From: Rhodovulum imhoffii
Lineage (GTDB): Bacteria > Pseudomonadota > Alphaproteobacteria > Rhodobacterales > Rhodobacteraceae
Assembly: GCF_003046545.1 (NCBI RefSeq)
Contig: NZ_QAAA01000002.1
Span: forward strand, 186,001-250,000
DNA: 64,000 nt
Reading direction: 5' to 3'
Position 1 is the first letter of the stretch; every line of letters starts with the position of its first letter. Shown piece after piece: positions 57,776-64,000 of the stretch. A program made the position numbers and the translations under genes. The notes under the pieces are model-generated. The model was not told the DNA's origin. It worked only from the letters and a program-made list of their open reading frames with translations, and did not search any database.

Positions 57776-57937
57776 GGTGCCCTCTCTTTTTTTCTTGTGC
57801 CGGGTCAAGGTGCGGCGGTGCGTCGCACCAAGGCCAGTATAGGCGCAGCCGAAAGAGAAGGAAATACGCTGTAAAACAGTGTTTTAACGTGAATCCCGAA
57901 ATCGTGCTACAACCCTGTCGCGCGCTGCGTCGCGGCA

Positions 57938-58417
57938 TTACCGGGCTGCGGCGCGCTCCGCCAGCGCGGTCTCCAACGCCTCGGCCATGACCTTGGCCTG
58001 GACCGCCGAAGTCACGCCGCCGACCCCCACGCGCCGTCCAAGGCGCCACCAAAGCCCCGGCGCCCAGACTATACCCTGCGGTTGTTTCAGTTTCAGAACG
58101 AACCCGTTCGACGGCTTGAAGGCGAACAAGCCCCGGTCGACAGCCTCGATCTCCTCCAGTCGCGCCAGAATGCGCCCATCGCTGTCAGAAAGACCTTCCT
58201 CGGTCAGGGTAAGGGACCTCTTCGTAGCCCGATGCATCTTGACCCCGAGGACCAGAACCACAACGCCCAGTCCCAGCAGGAAAGCGCGCCAGCCCAGTGC
58301 TTCCGGCGGGCGGGCCATGGCGATGTACAAAACCACTCCGGCCAGCAGCAGCAAGACCCCCAGGCCAAAGAACCGGCGTGGGGCTGAAACGCGCAGATGG
58401 GCGATATTCCCGGGCAT
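57938..58417 (-). CDS. Small membrane protein, unknown family
   Basis: A 159-residue protein with two close hydrophobic segments (about residues 17-35 and 43-60) followed by a soluble domain of about 95 residues (LTLTEEGLSDSDGRILARLEEIEAVDRGLFAFKPSNGFVLKL) that resembles the small PH-like domains of bacterial membrane proteins. The start at 58417 has AGAGGA 5 bases upstream. Its function is unknown. It is on the same strand as, and 53 bases downstream of, the TetR gene and might belong to its transcript. Confidence 0.7.
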   Translation of the reverse strand: MPGNIAHLRVSAPRRFFGLGVLLLLAGVVLYIAMARPPEALGWRAFLLGLGVVVLVLGVKMHRATKRSLTLTEEGLSDSDGRILARLEEIEAVDRGLFAFKPSNGFVLKLKQPQGIVWAPGLWWRLGRRVGVGGVTSAVQAKVMAEALETALAERAAAR

Positions 58418-58469
58418 CTGATCCTCTTTTCCCGCAGCCATATCGCGCCCCGCCCCGCAGGTCGAGCCT

Positions 58470-59057
58470 TTACGCCCCGACCGCCTTGCGCACCATGTCC
58501 CAGTAAAGCATCTCGACCCGGTTCCGGCTGAGCCGCCCGGTATCGCGGTACCATGTCGTCACCCCGGTCAGCATGGCGATCACGGCCAACGTCGCCAGCT
58601 TGACGTCTTCGAGCGCAAACACCCCCTGCGCCTGCCCCGCGCACAGAATGGTCTCCAACTCGGTCTCATAGCGTTTGCGCAACCGTTCGATGACGGCGAA
58701 GTTTTCGGGCACAAGATTGCGCAGTTCCATATATGCGATGAAAACCTCGTCGGGCCGGTCGAGATGGTAGCGCACATGAAACCGGCAAAACCGCTCCAGC
58801 GCAGCCAGGGGGGGCGCCGGGCAAGATTCGGCCCGCCATGCCGCCAGCAGATCCTCAAGATGCGCGCGCATCAGATCGAATAGCAGGCTTTGTTTGTCCG
58901 GCGTATAATTATAGAGGGCGCCGGCCTGCACCCCGACCTCGGTCGCGATTTGGCGCATCGAAACCGCCGCGTAACCGTAGCGCGCAAACAGCCGTTGCGC
59001 CGCGGCGTGAACCCGCGGCCCGGTGATCTCGGAATGGGAACCCGTCTTTCGTGCCAT
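58470..59057 (-). CDS. TetR family transcriptional regulator
   Basis: A 195-residue repressor: N-terminal TetR_N helix-turn-helix (about 15-60; ARYGYAAVSMRQIATEVGVQAGALYNYTPDKQSLL) and a C-terminal ligand-binding domain. The middle carries several Leu and Arg residues but no diagnostic ligand motif. The start at 59057 has AGGGAG upstream. A palindrome, TGAAC-ATTC-GTTCA, stands 16 bases before the start and is a likely self-operator. It is divergent from the small lipoprotein-hom genes, which could be its targets. The group resembles regulators of acyl-CoA metabolism, but this is weak. Confidence 0.88.
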   Translation of the reverse strand: MARKTGSHSEITGPRVHAAAQRLFARYGYAAVSMRQIATEVGVQAGALYNYTPDKQSLLFDLMRAHLEDLLAAWRAESCPAPPLAALERFCRFHVRYHLDRPDEVFIAYMELRNLVPENFAVIERLRKRYETELETILCAGQAQGVFALEDVKLATLAVIAMLTGVTTWYRDTGRLSRNRVEMLYWDMVRKAVGA

Positions 59058-59072
59058 GACTCCCTGTCTATC

Positions 59073-59086
59073 TGAACATTCGTTCA
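59073..59086. promoter_or_regulatory. Probable TetR operator
   Basis: TGAACATTCGTTCA: perfect 5-base arms TGAAC/GTTCA with a 4-base spacer, 16 bases upstream of the TetR gene ATG, in the divergent region. TetR-family proteins usually bind such short palindromes overlapping their own promoter. Confidence 0.6.
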
Positions 59087-59154
59087 TTTCCAAGCCGCCT
59101 TGCCGGGCCGGGCCGGGCCGGTTTATGGTCCTGCCAGCTTTCGGAAAGAACTCA

Positions 59155-59391
59155 ATGCCGCGTCCAGACCTGACCATCATGTACCTTGTCCTGGCCACGG
59201 GCTGCGCCCCCATGACCGACTTCGCGCAACCCCGGTCGGCCACGGAAGGAACATACCCCACGCTTGCCCCGATCGACACCCTGCTGGAAGACGCCCAATC
59301 CGCCCGGCTGACCCCGGACGCTCCGGCTGAGCTGGAGGCCCGCGCGGCGGCCCTGCGTGCGCGGGCGGCACGGCTTCGGGCCACCGATTAG
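59155..59391 (+). CDS. Small predicted lipoprotein
   Basis: A 78-residue protein with a short signal MPRPDLTIMYLVLATGC; the Cys17 in LATGC-A would be lipidated. The mature part is Ala/Arg-rich with an alpha-helical end (PAELEARAAALRARAARLRA). GGAAAG stands a few bases before the ATG. It lies 85 bases before hom and could be co-transcribed with it. It is divergent from the TetR gene. Its coding character is moderate; short length limits confidence. Confidence 0.6.
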   Translation: MPRPDLTIMYLVLATGCAPMTDFAQPRSATEGTYPTLAPIDTLLEDAQSARLTPDAPAELEARAAALRARAARLRATD

Positions 59392-59476
59392 CGGACTGAC
59401 CAGAGGCGCGCGTTGCATGACCCTGCCTGACGCGCTACAGACCCTTCAACACGGGACCTGAGACGCGGAGACCCCC

Positions 59477-60763
59477 ATGAACACCCCCCTGCGCCTGGGC
59501 ATTGCCGGGCTGGGCACCGTCGGTGCCGGAGTCGTCAAGATCATCGCCCGCCATGGCGGCCTTCTGACCCAACGCTCTGGCCGGCCGGTCGAGATCGCGG
59601 CCGTATCCGCACGCACCCGGGACAAGGACAGGGGAGTGGATCTCTCACCCTATGGATGGGAAGACGACCCCGTCGCCCTTGCCCAGCGCGACGACGTAAA
59701 CGTCTTCGTGGAGTTGATGGGCGGCTCCGACGGACCGGCCAAGGCCGCGACAGAGGCCGCCATCTCGGCGGGAAAAGACGTGGTTACGGCCAACAAGGCA
59801 ATGCTGGCCCTGCACGGGCAGGCGCTGGCCGAAGCGGCGGAAACCGCCGGGCGTGTCATCCGGTTCGAAGCCGCCGTGGCCGGGGGCATTCCCGTCGTCA
59901 AGGCCCTGACCGAAGGGCTGGCGGGCAATCGGGTCACCCGCGTGATGGGGGTGATGAACGGCACCTGCAACTACATCCTGACCCGCATGGAACACGCAGG
60001 GCTGCCCTATGATACCGTGTTCGACGAAGCGAACAAGCTGGGTTACCTCGAGGCGGACCCGATGCTGGACGTCGGCGGCATCGATGCGGGGCACAAGCTG
60101 GCACTTCTGGCCGCAATCGCCTTCGGCACGCAGGTGAACTTTCACGGAATGGAACTGGAGGGGATCGAACGGATCTCCATCGATGACATCCGCCACGCCG
60201 CCGACATGGGCTTTCGCATCAAGCTGCTGGGCGTGGCGCAAATGACCGGGCGCGGGCTGGAACAGCGCATGACGCCCTGCCTGGTCCCGGCCACGTCACC
60301 GCTGGGCCGGCTGGAAAATGCCACCAACATGGTCCTTCTGGAAGGGGACGCCGTCGGGCAGATCATCCTGCGCGGGGCTGGCGCGGGCGAAGGACCGACC
60401 GCCAGCGCGGTAATGTCCGATATCCTCGATATCGCCCGCGGAACCCGCGTGCCGACTTTCGGCCAGCCCGCCCGCACCCTGACAACGGCCCCCGCCGCCC
60501 GTGTTTCGACCGCCGCGCCCTATTACCTGAGGATGGAACTGGAAGACCGCCCCGGTGCGCTGGCCAAGGTCGCGATGGTCCTGGGGGACGCCGGCATTTC
60601 GATCAACCGCATGCGCCAGTATCGCCACGCGCGGACCACCGCCCCGGTCCTTGTCGTCACGCACAAGACCACGCGCGATGCGCTGGATCATGCCCGAAAG
60701 GGCTTCGCCGGAACGGGCGTCGTTGTGGGGGAGCCGGTCGCCATCCGCATCGAGGATATCTGA
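59477..60763 (+). CDS. hom: Homoserine dehydrogenase
   Basis: A 428-residue enzyme reducing aspartate semialdehyde to homoserine, a branch point to threonine, methionine and isoleucine. GLGTVGAGV is the NAD(P) site, VMNGTCNYILT and DEANKLGYLEADPMLDVGGIDAGHKLALLA the catalytic region (Lys in the latter), and the C terminus (about 345-420) is an ACT domain (YYLRMELEDRPGALAKVAMVLGDAGISI), which usually gives threonine feedback control. GCGGAGA is upstream of the ATG. glpX and recJ follow. Confidence 0.96.
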   Translation: MNTPLRLGIAGLGTVGAGVVKIIARHGGLLTQRSGRPVEIAAVSARTRDKDRGVDLSPYGWEDDPVALAQRDDVNVFVELMGGSDGPAKAATEAAISAGKDVVTANKAMLALHGQALAEAAETAGRVIRFEAAVAGGIPVVKALTEGLAGNRVTRVMGVMNGTCNYILTRMEHAGLPYDTVFDEANKLGYLEADPMLDVGGIDAGHKLALLAAIAFGTQVNFHGMELEGIERISIDDIRHAADMGFRIKLLGVAQMTGRGLEQRMTPCLVPATSPLGRLENATNMVLLEGDAVGQIILRGAGAGEGPTASAVMSDILDIARGTRVPTFGQPARTLTTAPAARVSTAAPYYLRMELEDRPGALAKVAMVLGDAGISINRMRQYRHARTTAPVLVVTHKTTRDALDHARKGFAGTGVVVGEPVAIRIEDI

Positions 60764-60864
60764 CCTCGCCCCATCCGATCCCGTGGCGGGCCTCTCCAAC
60801 CTTGCCCTGCAAGGGGTGAGGGGGTTAGGAAAGGCATACCCTTTACTCAATTCAGGATGTTTTC

Positions 60865-61836
60865 ATGTCTTCTTCCGCCCCCACCGATTTCAACGACCGC
60901 ATGCTGTCCCTTGGCCTTGCCCGCGTGTCGGAGGCCGCTGCGCTGGCCTCGGCGCAGCTGATCGGGCGGGGGGACGAAAAGGCAGCGGATCAGGCCGCCG
61001 TGAATGCGATGCGCGACCAGCTCAACAAGCTGGACATCGACGGCGTGGTGGTCATCGGCGAGGGAGAGCGGGACGAAGCCCCAATGCTGTTCATCGGCGA
61101 GGAGGTCGGCTCCGGCAAGGGTCCGGCGGTGGATATCGCCCTCGACCCGCTGGAGGGCACGACGCTCACCGCGAAGGATATGCCCAACGCGCTGACGGTC
61201 ATCGCCATGGCCCCGCGCGGCACGCTGTTGCACGCCCCCGATGTCTACATGGACAAGCTGGCCATCGGGCCGGGCTACCCGGAAAACGTTGTCGCGTTGG
61301 ACATGACCCCCGCGGAACGGGTGAGCGAACTGGCCAGAGCACGGGGCTGCCAGCCCCGCGACATCACGGTTTGCGTACTCGAACGTCCGCGCCACGAAGA
61401 CATGATCGCTGAATTGCGTTCCACCGGAGCGGCGATCCGGCTGATCACCGATGGCGATGTTGCCGGTGTGATCCACTGCGCCGAAGCGGACGTGACCGGC
61501 ATCGACATGTATATGGGCTCCGGCGGCGCCCCCGAAGGCGTTCTGGCCGCCTCCGCCCTGAAATGCATGGGCGGACAAATGTGGGGCCGCCTGCTGTTTC
61601 GCAACGATGACGAACGCGCCCGCGCCGCCAAGGCCGGAATCACGGATTTTGACCGTGTCTATTCCCGCGATGAAATGGTCACCCATGACGTCATCTTTGC
61701 CGCGACCGGCGTCACCGATGGCTCTATCGTCAAGGGCATAAAGCGAGAACCCTTCTGCCTGACCACCGAAACGATCCTCATGCGGTCGAAGACCGGTTCC
61801 CTGCGCCGGATGATCTACCGCCACCCGTTGAAGTAA
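60865..61836 (+). CDS. glpX: Fructose-1,6-bisphosphatase class II
   Basis: A 323-residue GlpX-type phosphatase. IDGVVVIGEGERDEAPML and DIALDPLEGTTLTA hold the metal-binding Glu and Asp residues typical of class II FBPases. It makes fructose 6-phosphate in gluconeogenesis and the pentose cycle. The bacterium has no sign of a class I enzyme here. It is transcribed with hom (101 bases upstream) and lies 3 bases before recJ. The same three-gene order occurs in other Rhodobacterales. Confidence 0.95.
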   Translation: MSSSAPTDFNDRMLSLGLARVSEAAALASAQLIGRGDEKAADQAAVNAMRDQLNKLDIDGVVVIGEGERDEAPMLFIGEEVGSGKGPAVDIALDPLEGTTLTAKDMPNALTVIAMAPRGTLLHAPDVYMDKLAIGPGYPENVVALDMTPAERVSELARARGCQPRDITVCVLERPRHEDMIAELRSTGAAIRLITDGDVAGVIHCAEADVTGIDMYMGSGGAPEGVLAASALKCMGGQMWGRLLFRNDDERARAAKAGITDFDRVYSRDEMVTHDVIFAATGVTDGSIVKGIKREPFCLTTETILMRSKTGSLRRMIYRHPLK

Positions 61837-61839
61837 GGC

Positions 61840-63585
61840 ATGTGCGAAGCTTTTCTTGGGGTCGGAAACTCCCTGACCGGGCGACGCTGGGTCGGCCCCG
61901 GCACCGGGATCGACCGGCTGGCAGAGCATCTTGCCCAACGAACCGGCCTGCCCGCCCCGCTCTGCCGGGTTCTGGCGCGCCGCAGCGTAACGCCAGAGGA
62001 AGCCGAAGGCTTTCTCGCCCCTTCCCTGCGTGACCTTCTTCCGGACCCGATGCGGCTGCGCGACATGGAGACGGCTGCACTGCGCTTCCTTGCCGCCCTG
62101 ACCGGGCGCCAGCGCATCGCCGTTTTTGCCGATTACGATGTCGATGGCGGCGCTTCGGCCGCCCTGCTGCTGACATGGCTGCGGGAGATGGGCCACGGCG
62201 CGACACTCTACATCCCTGACCGGATCGAAGAGGGCTACGGCCCCAACGTGGCCGCAATGCAGGCGCTGGCACGCGATCACGACCTGATCGTCTGCGTGGA
62301 TTGCGGCACGCTCAGCCACGACCCTATCGCCGCTGCGGGCATCGACGTGATTGTCCTGGATCACCACCTGGGCGGGGAGACCCTGCCACCGGCCTGCGCC
62401 GTGGTAAATCCCAATCGCCAGGACGAGTCCGGAGACCTTGGGCATCTTTGCGCTGCGGGAGTCGTGTTCCTGCTGCTGGTGGAGGTCACGCGCCGGATGC
62501 GCGGCAACACGCACAAAACGCCGGACCTGATGGGCTATCTGGACCTCGTCGCGCTGGCAACGGTGGCGGATGTCGCGCCCCTGGTCGGGGTAAACCGGGC
62601 ATTGGTCAGGCAGGGGTTGAAGATCATGGCCCGGCGTCGGCGCCCCGGCCTTGTTGCGCTGGCCGATGTCGCACGCATGACCAGCGCGCCAACGCCATAT
62701 CACCTGGGCTTTCTGCTGGGGCCAAGGGTAAATGCCGGCGGGCGCATCGGACAGGCGGATATAGGGGCGCGGCTGCTGTCTACCGACGATCCGCACGAAG
62801 CAGCGGCACTTGCCGAAAGGCTCGACAAGCTCAACAGCGAGCGGCGCGAAATCGAAAACGCCGTCCGGCAGGCCGCGATGGCGCAGGCTGAAGAACACGG
62901 GCTGGAGGCGCCGCTGGTCTGGGCTGCGGGTGAAGGCTGGCATCCCGGCGTGGTCGGTATCGTCGCCGCGCGCCTGAAAGAGGCCACCAACCGTCCCGCC
63001 GTGGTCATCGGGCTGGACGGCGATGAGGGCAAGGGCTCAGGCCGATCGGTCGCTGGGGTGGATCTTGGCGCGGCTGTCCACAAGCTGGCGTCAGAGGGGC
63101 TGTTGCTGAAGGGCGGCGGCCACCGCATGGCCGCGGGTCTGAGCGTGGCCAGAAACCGTCTGGAAGAGGCAATGGCGCGTCTGTCCGAATTGCTTGCGCA
63201 GCAGGGGGCCGGCCTGTGCGGGCCGGCAGATCTGCGGCTGGACGGCGTGTTGATGCCCGGCGCGGCATCCACCGGGCTGGTAGAACAGATCGAAGCCGCC
63301 GGCCCCTATGGCGCCGGGGCCCCTGCCCCAAGATTCGCCTTCCCGGACATGGCCATCGCCCATACCCGGCGCTTGGGGGAAGCACATCTGAAACTCACCT
63401 TTTCCGACACCACCGGGCCGCGTGTGGAAAGCATTGTTTTTGGCGCCTTCGACACCCCCCTTGGCCCCGCGCTGGAGGCCCACGGCGGCGCAAGATTTCA
63501 CCTTGCCGGTCGATTGGAAGTGAACGACTGGGGCGGGAAACGGCGTGTTCAACTGCGCCTGGAAGATGCTGCAAGAGCCGGGTAG
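61840..63585 (+). CDS. recJ: Single-stranded-DNA-specific exonuclease RecJ
   Basis: A 581-residue 5'-3' exonuclease. The DHH domain shows IAVFADYDVDGGASAALLL (motif I), IVCVDCGT (II) and IVLDHHLGGE (III), and the DHHA1 domain has LLLKGGGHRMAAGLSV. It resects DNA for recombination and mismatch repair. It starts 3 bases after glpX. An AT-rich inverted repeat overlaps its stop codon. The tRNA-Glu and a mobile-element integrase follow, so recJ marks the end of conserved DNA on this side. Confidence 0.95.
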   Translation: MCEAFLGVGNSLTGRRWVGPGTGIDRLAEHLAQRTGLPAPLCRVLARRSVTPEEAEGFLAPSLRDLLPDPMRLRDMETAALRFLAALTGRQRIAVFADYDVDGGASAALLLTWLREMGHGATLYIPDRIEEGYGPNVAAMQALARDHDLIVCVDCGTLSHDPIAAAGIDVIVLDHHLGGETLPPACAVVNPNRQDESGDLGHLCAAGVVFLLLVEVTRRMRGNTHKTPDLMGYLDLVALATVADVAPLVGVNRALVRQGLKIMARRRRPGLVALADVARMTSAPTPYHLGFLLGPRVNAGGRIGQADIGARLLSTDDPHEAAALAERLDKLNSERREIENAVRQAAMAQAEEHGLEAPLVWAAGEGWHPGVVGIVAARLKEATNRPAVVIGLDGDEGKGSGRSVAGVDLGAAVHKLASEGLLLKGGGHRMAAGLSVARNRLEEAMARLSELLAQQGAGLCGPADLRLDGVLMPGAASTGLVEQIEAAGPYGAGAPAPRFAFPDMAIAHTRRLGEAHLKLTFSDTTGPRVESIVFGAFDTPLGPALEAHGGARFHLAGRLEVNDWGGKRRVQLRLEDAARAG

Positions 63586-63607
63586 AATTTCAGATTTTTT
63601 GAAATTC
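63585..63607 (+). terminator. AT-rich hairpin at the recJ stop
   Basis: GAATTTCA and TGAAATTC form a perfect 8-base inverted repeat with a 7-base T-rich loop, overlapping the last base of the recJ stop codon. It is weak in GC and followed by CCTCTTGC, so terminator function is only possible. Confidence 0.4.
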
Positions 63608-63658
63608 CCTCTTGCACGCCCCAGCGGATTTGCCTAATTACCGCCTCACCGCAGCGAT

Positions 63659-63733
63659 GGCCCGTTCGTCTATCGGTTAGGACGCCAGGTTTTCAACCTG
63701 GAAAGAGGGGTTCGATTCCCCTACGGGCTGCCA
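63659..63733 (+). tRNA. tRNA-Glu (anticodon TTC)
   Basis: Folds as a tRNA: acceptor GGCCCGT/ACGGGCT with G1:U72, D arm TCGTCTATCGGTTAGGAC, anticodon stem CCAGG/CCTGG with loop TTTTCAA (anticodon TTC), T arm GGGGTTCGATTCCCC, discriminator G73 and encoded CCA. It is 70 bases from the end of the facing integrase gene, and its 3' end is a probable integration site. Confidence 0.97.
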
Positions 63734-63803
63734 CTTCACAGAAGTTTTCGTTTAGTTCCATCACCTTAAGTGCCTCCTTTGTCTAACCTTTCAATACGGT
63801 TGG

Positions 63804-64000
63804 TCAATTTTGTTCTTTCTTCACCCTCAATCGAGCGAGTCCAGAAGTGGTGAGCTTGGCCCTATTCGCGGCTGCAACATAGCGGCTCGCCTCTTTCGCA
63901 GTGCCATGGGCTAGGAAAGCCATGACCTCCCACTCAGTTGCGCCATGCTCCGCCAAGCGCCGTGCTCCGGCCTTTCGCAAGCCATGCGGAGTGCAATGCG
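63804..64000 (-). CDS. Tyrosine-type site-specific integrase (C-terminal end)
   Basis: Only the last 64 residues lie inside the window. They carry the second half of the catalytic set of tyrosine recombinases: H-x-x-R (HGLRKAGA), a following His (FLAHGT), and the catalytic Tyr (ASRYVAAAN). The end is Lys/Arg-rich. The gene points toward the tRNA-Glu from 70 bases away, the standard arrangement for an integrase next to its att site. The DNA is less GC-rich than before. The rest of the gene and any element it belongs to lie to the right. Confidence 0.85.
   Translation of the reverse strand, partial: HCTPHGLRKAGARRLAEHGATEWEVMAFLAHGTAKEASRYVAAANRAKLTTSGLARLRVKKEQN

Noticed and set aside
57860-57885. 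CTGTAAAACAGTGTTTTAAC near the GDH gene as an operator
   Set aside because: Interesting AT-rich near-palindrome, but it is too imprecise to link to a regulator.
59392-59476. Possible SAM- or Thr-responsive leader before hom
   Set aside because: Too short, and no leader peptide with Thr/Met codons or aptamer core is seen.
60847-62943. 698-codon minus-strand frame opposite glpX and recJ
   Set aside because: Antisense shadow of two clear genes.

Overview
The window reads as chromosomal DNA of a GC-rich alphaproteobacterium of the order Rhodobacterales (Roseobacter/Rhodobacter relatives). Pointers are the C4-pathway 5-aminolevulinate synthase with a GTG start, the alphaproteobacterial LexA motif GTTC-N7-GTTC upstream of uvrA, two FnrL-type boxes (TTGAY-N4-RTCAA), an alphaproteobacterial tRNA-His (discriminator A73, G1:U72), small Rhodobacterales-type proteins (DUF6324, DUF6476), MmcB, and UbiTUV. 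Almost all of it is densely packed core genome. The two visibly AT-richer pockets are around 34.2-35.1 kb (a DUF2726 gene) and the right edge after tRNA-Glu, where the end of a tyrosine integrase begins.

Layout. 0-4 kb: end of a carboxylate-amine ligase, then a tight valine-degradation operon (isobutyryl-CoA dehydrogenase, 3-hydroxyisobutyryl-CoA hydrolase, 3-hydroxyisobutyrate dehydrogenase). 4-11 kb: a Crp/Fnr regulator with a DUF2892 membrane protein, SOS-controlled uvrA, a GFA-family protein, a rhodanese fold without its cysteine, and lpdA. 11-17 kb (minus strand): AsmA-like protein, queA, MFS transporter and DUF924 protein. 17-28 kb: peroxiredoxin, an M23 peptidase-bactofilin pair, prfB and PBP1A, an aminotransferase, a BepA-like M48 protease with two thioredoxin-fold proteins, and a 96-residue repeat protein of unknown function. 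28-34 kb: ispG, a RodZ-like protein, hemA and a divergent M20 dipeptidase with an FnrL box between them. 34-39 kb: small lipoprotein, DUF2726, RluD-type pseudouridine synthase, DUF6476, a CDP-alcohol phosphatidyltransferase, tRNA-His, a GNAT, DUF6324 and mmcB.

39-48 kb: riboflavin genes ribE-ribBA-ribH-nusB, a capsule cluster (KpsS-like, outer-membrane export lipoprotein, KpsC-like), then ribD-nrdR. 48-58 kb (minus strand): YjbQ protein, ubiT-ubiU-ubiV (oxygen-independent ubiquinone synthesis) with a perfect FnrL box, a lipoprotein, rpoD and dnaG (a macromolecular-synthesis block), and a glutamate dehydrogenase. 58-64 kb: a TetR regulator with a probable self-operator, then hom-glpX-recJ, tRNA-Glu and the integrase end.

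Common threads: oxygen-responsive control (hemA and ubiTUV both carry FnrL boxes), DNA damage (uvrA and possibly mmcB carry LexA boxes), envelope building (PBP1A, M23, bactofilin, RodZ, AsmA, Kps) and riboflavin supply split over two loci. I found no CRISPR array, insertion sequence, rRNA or convincing riboswitch. The least explained items are the 96-residue repeat protein, the Crp/DUF2892 cysteine-rich pair, the AT-rich DUF2726 pocket and the island that starts at tRNA-Glu.
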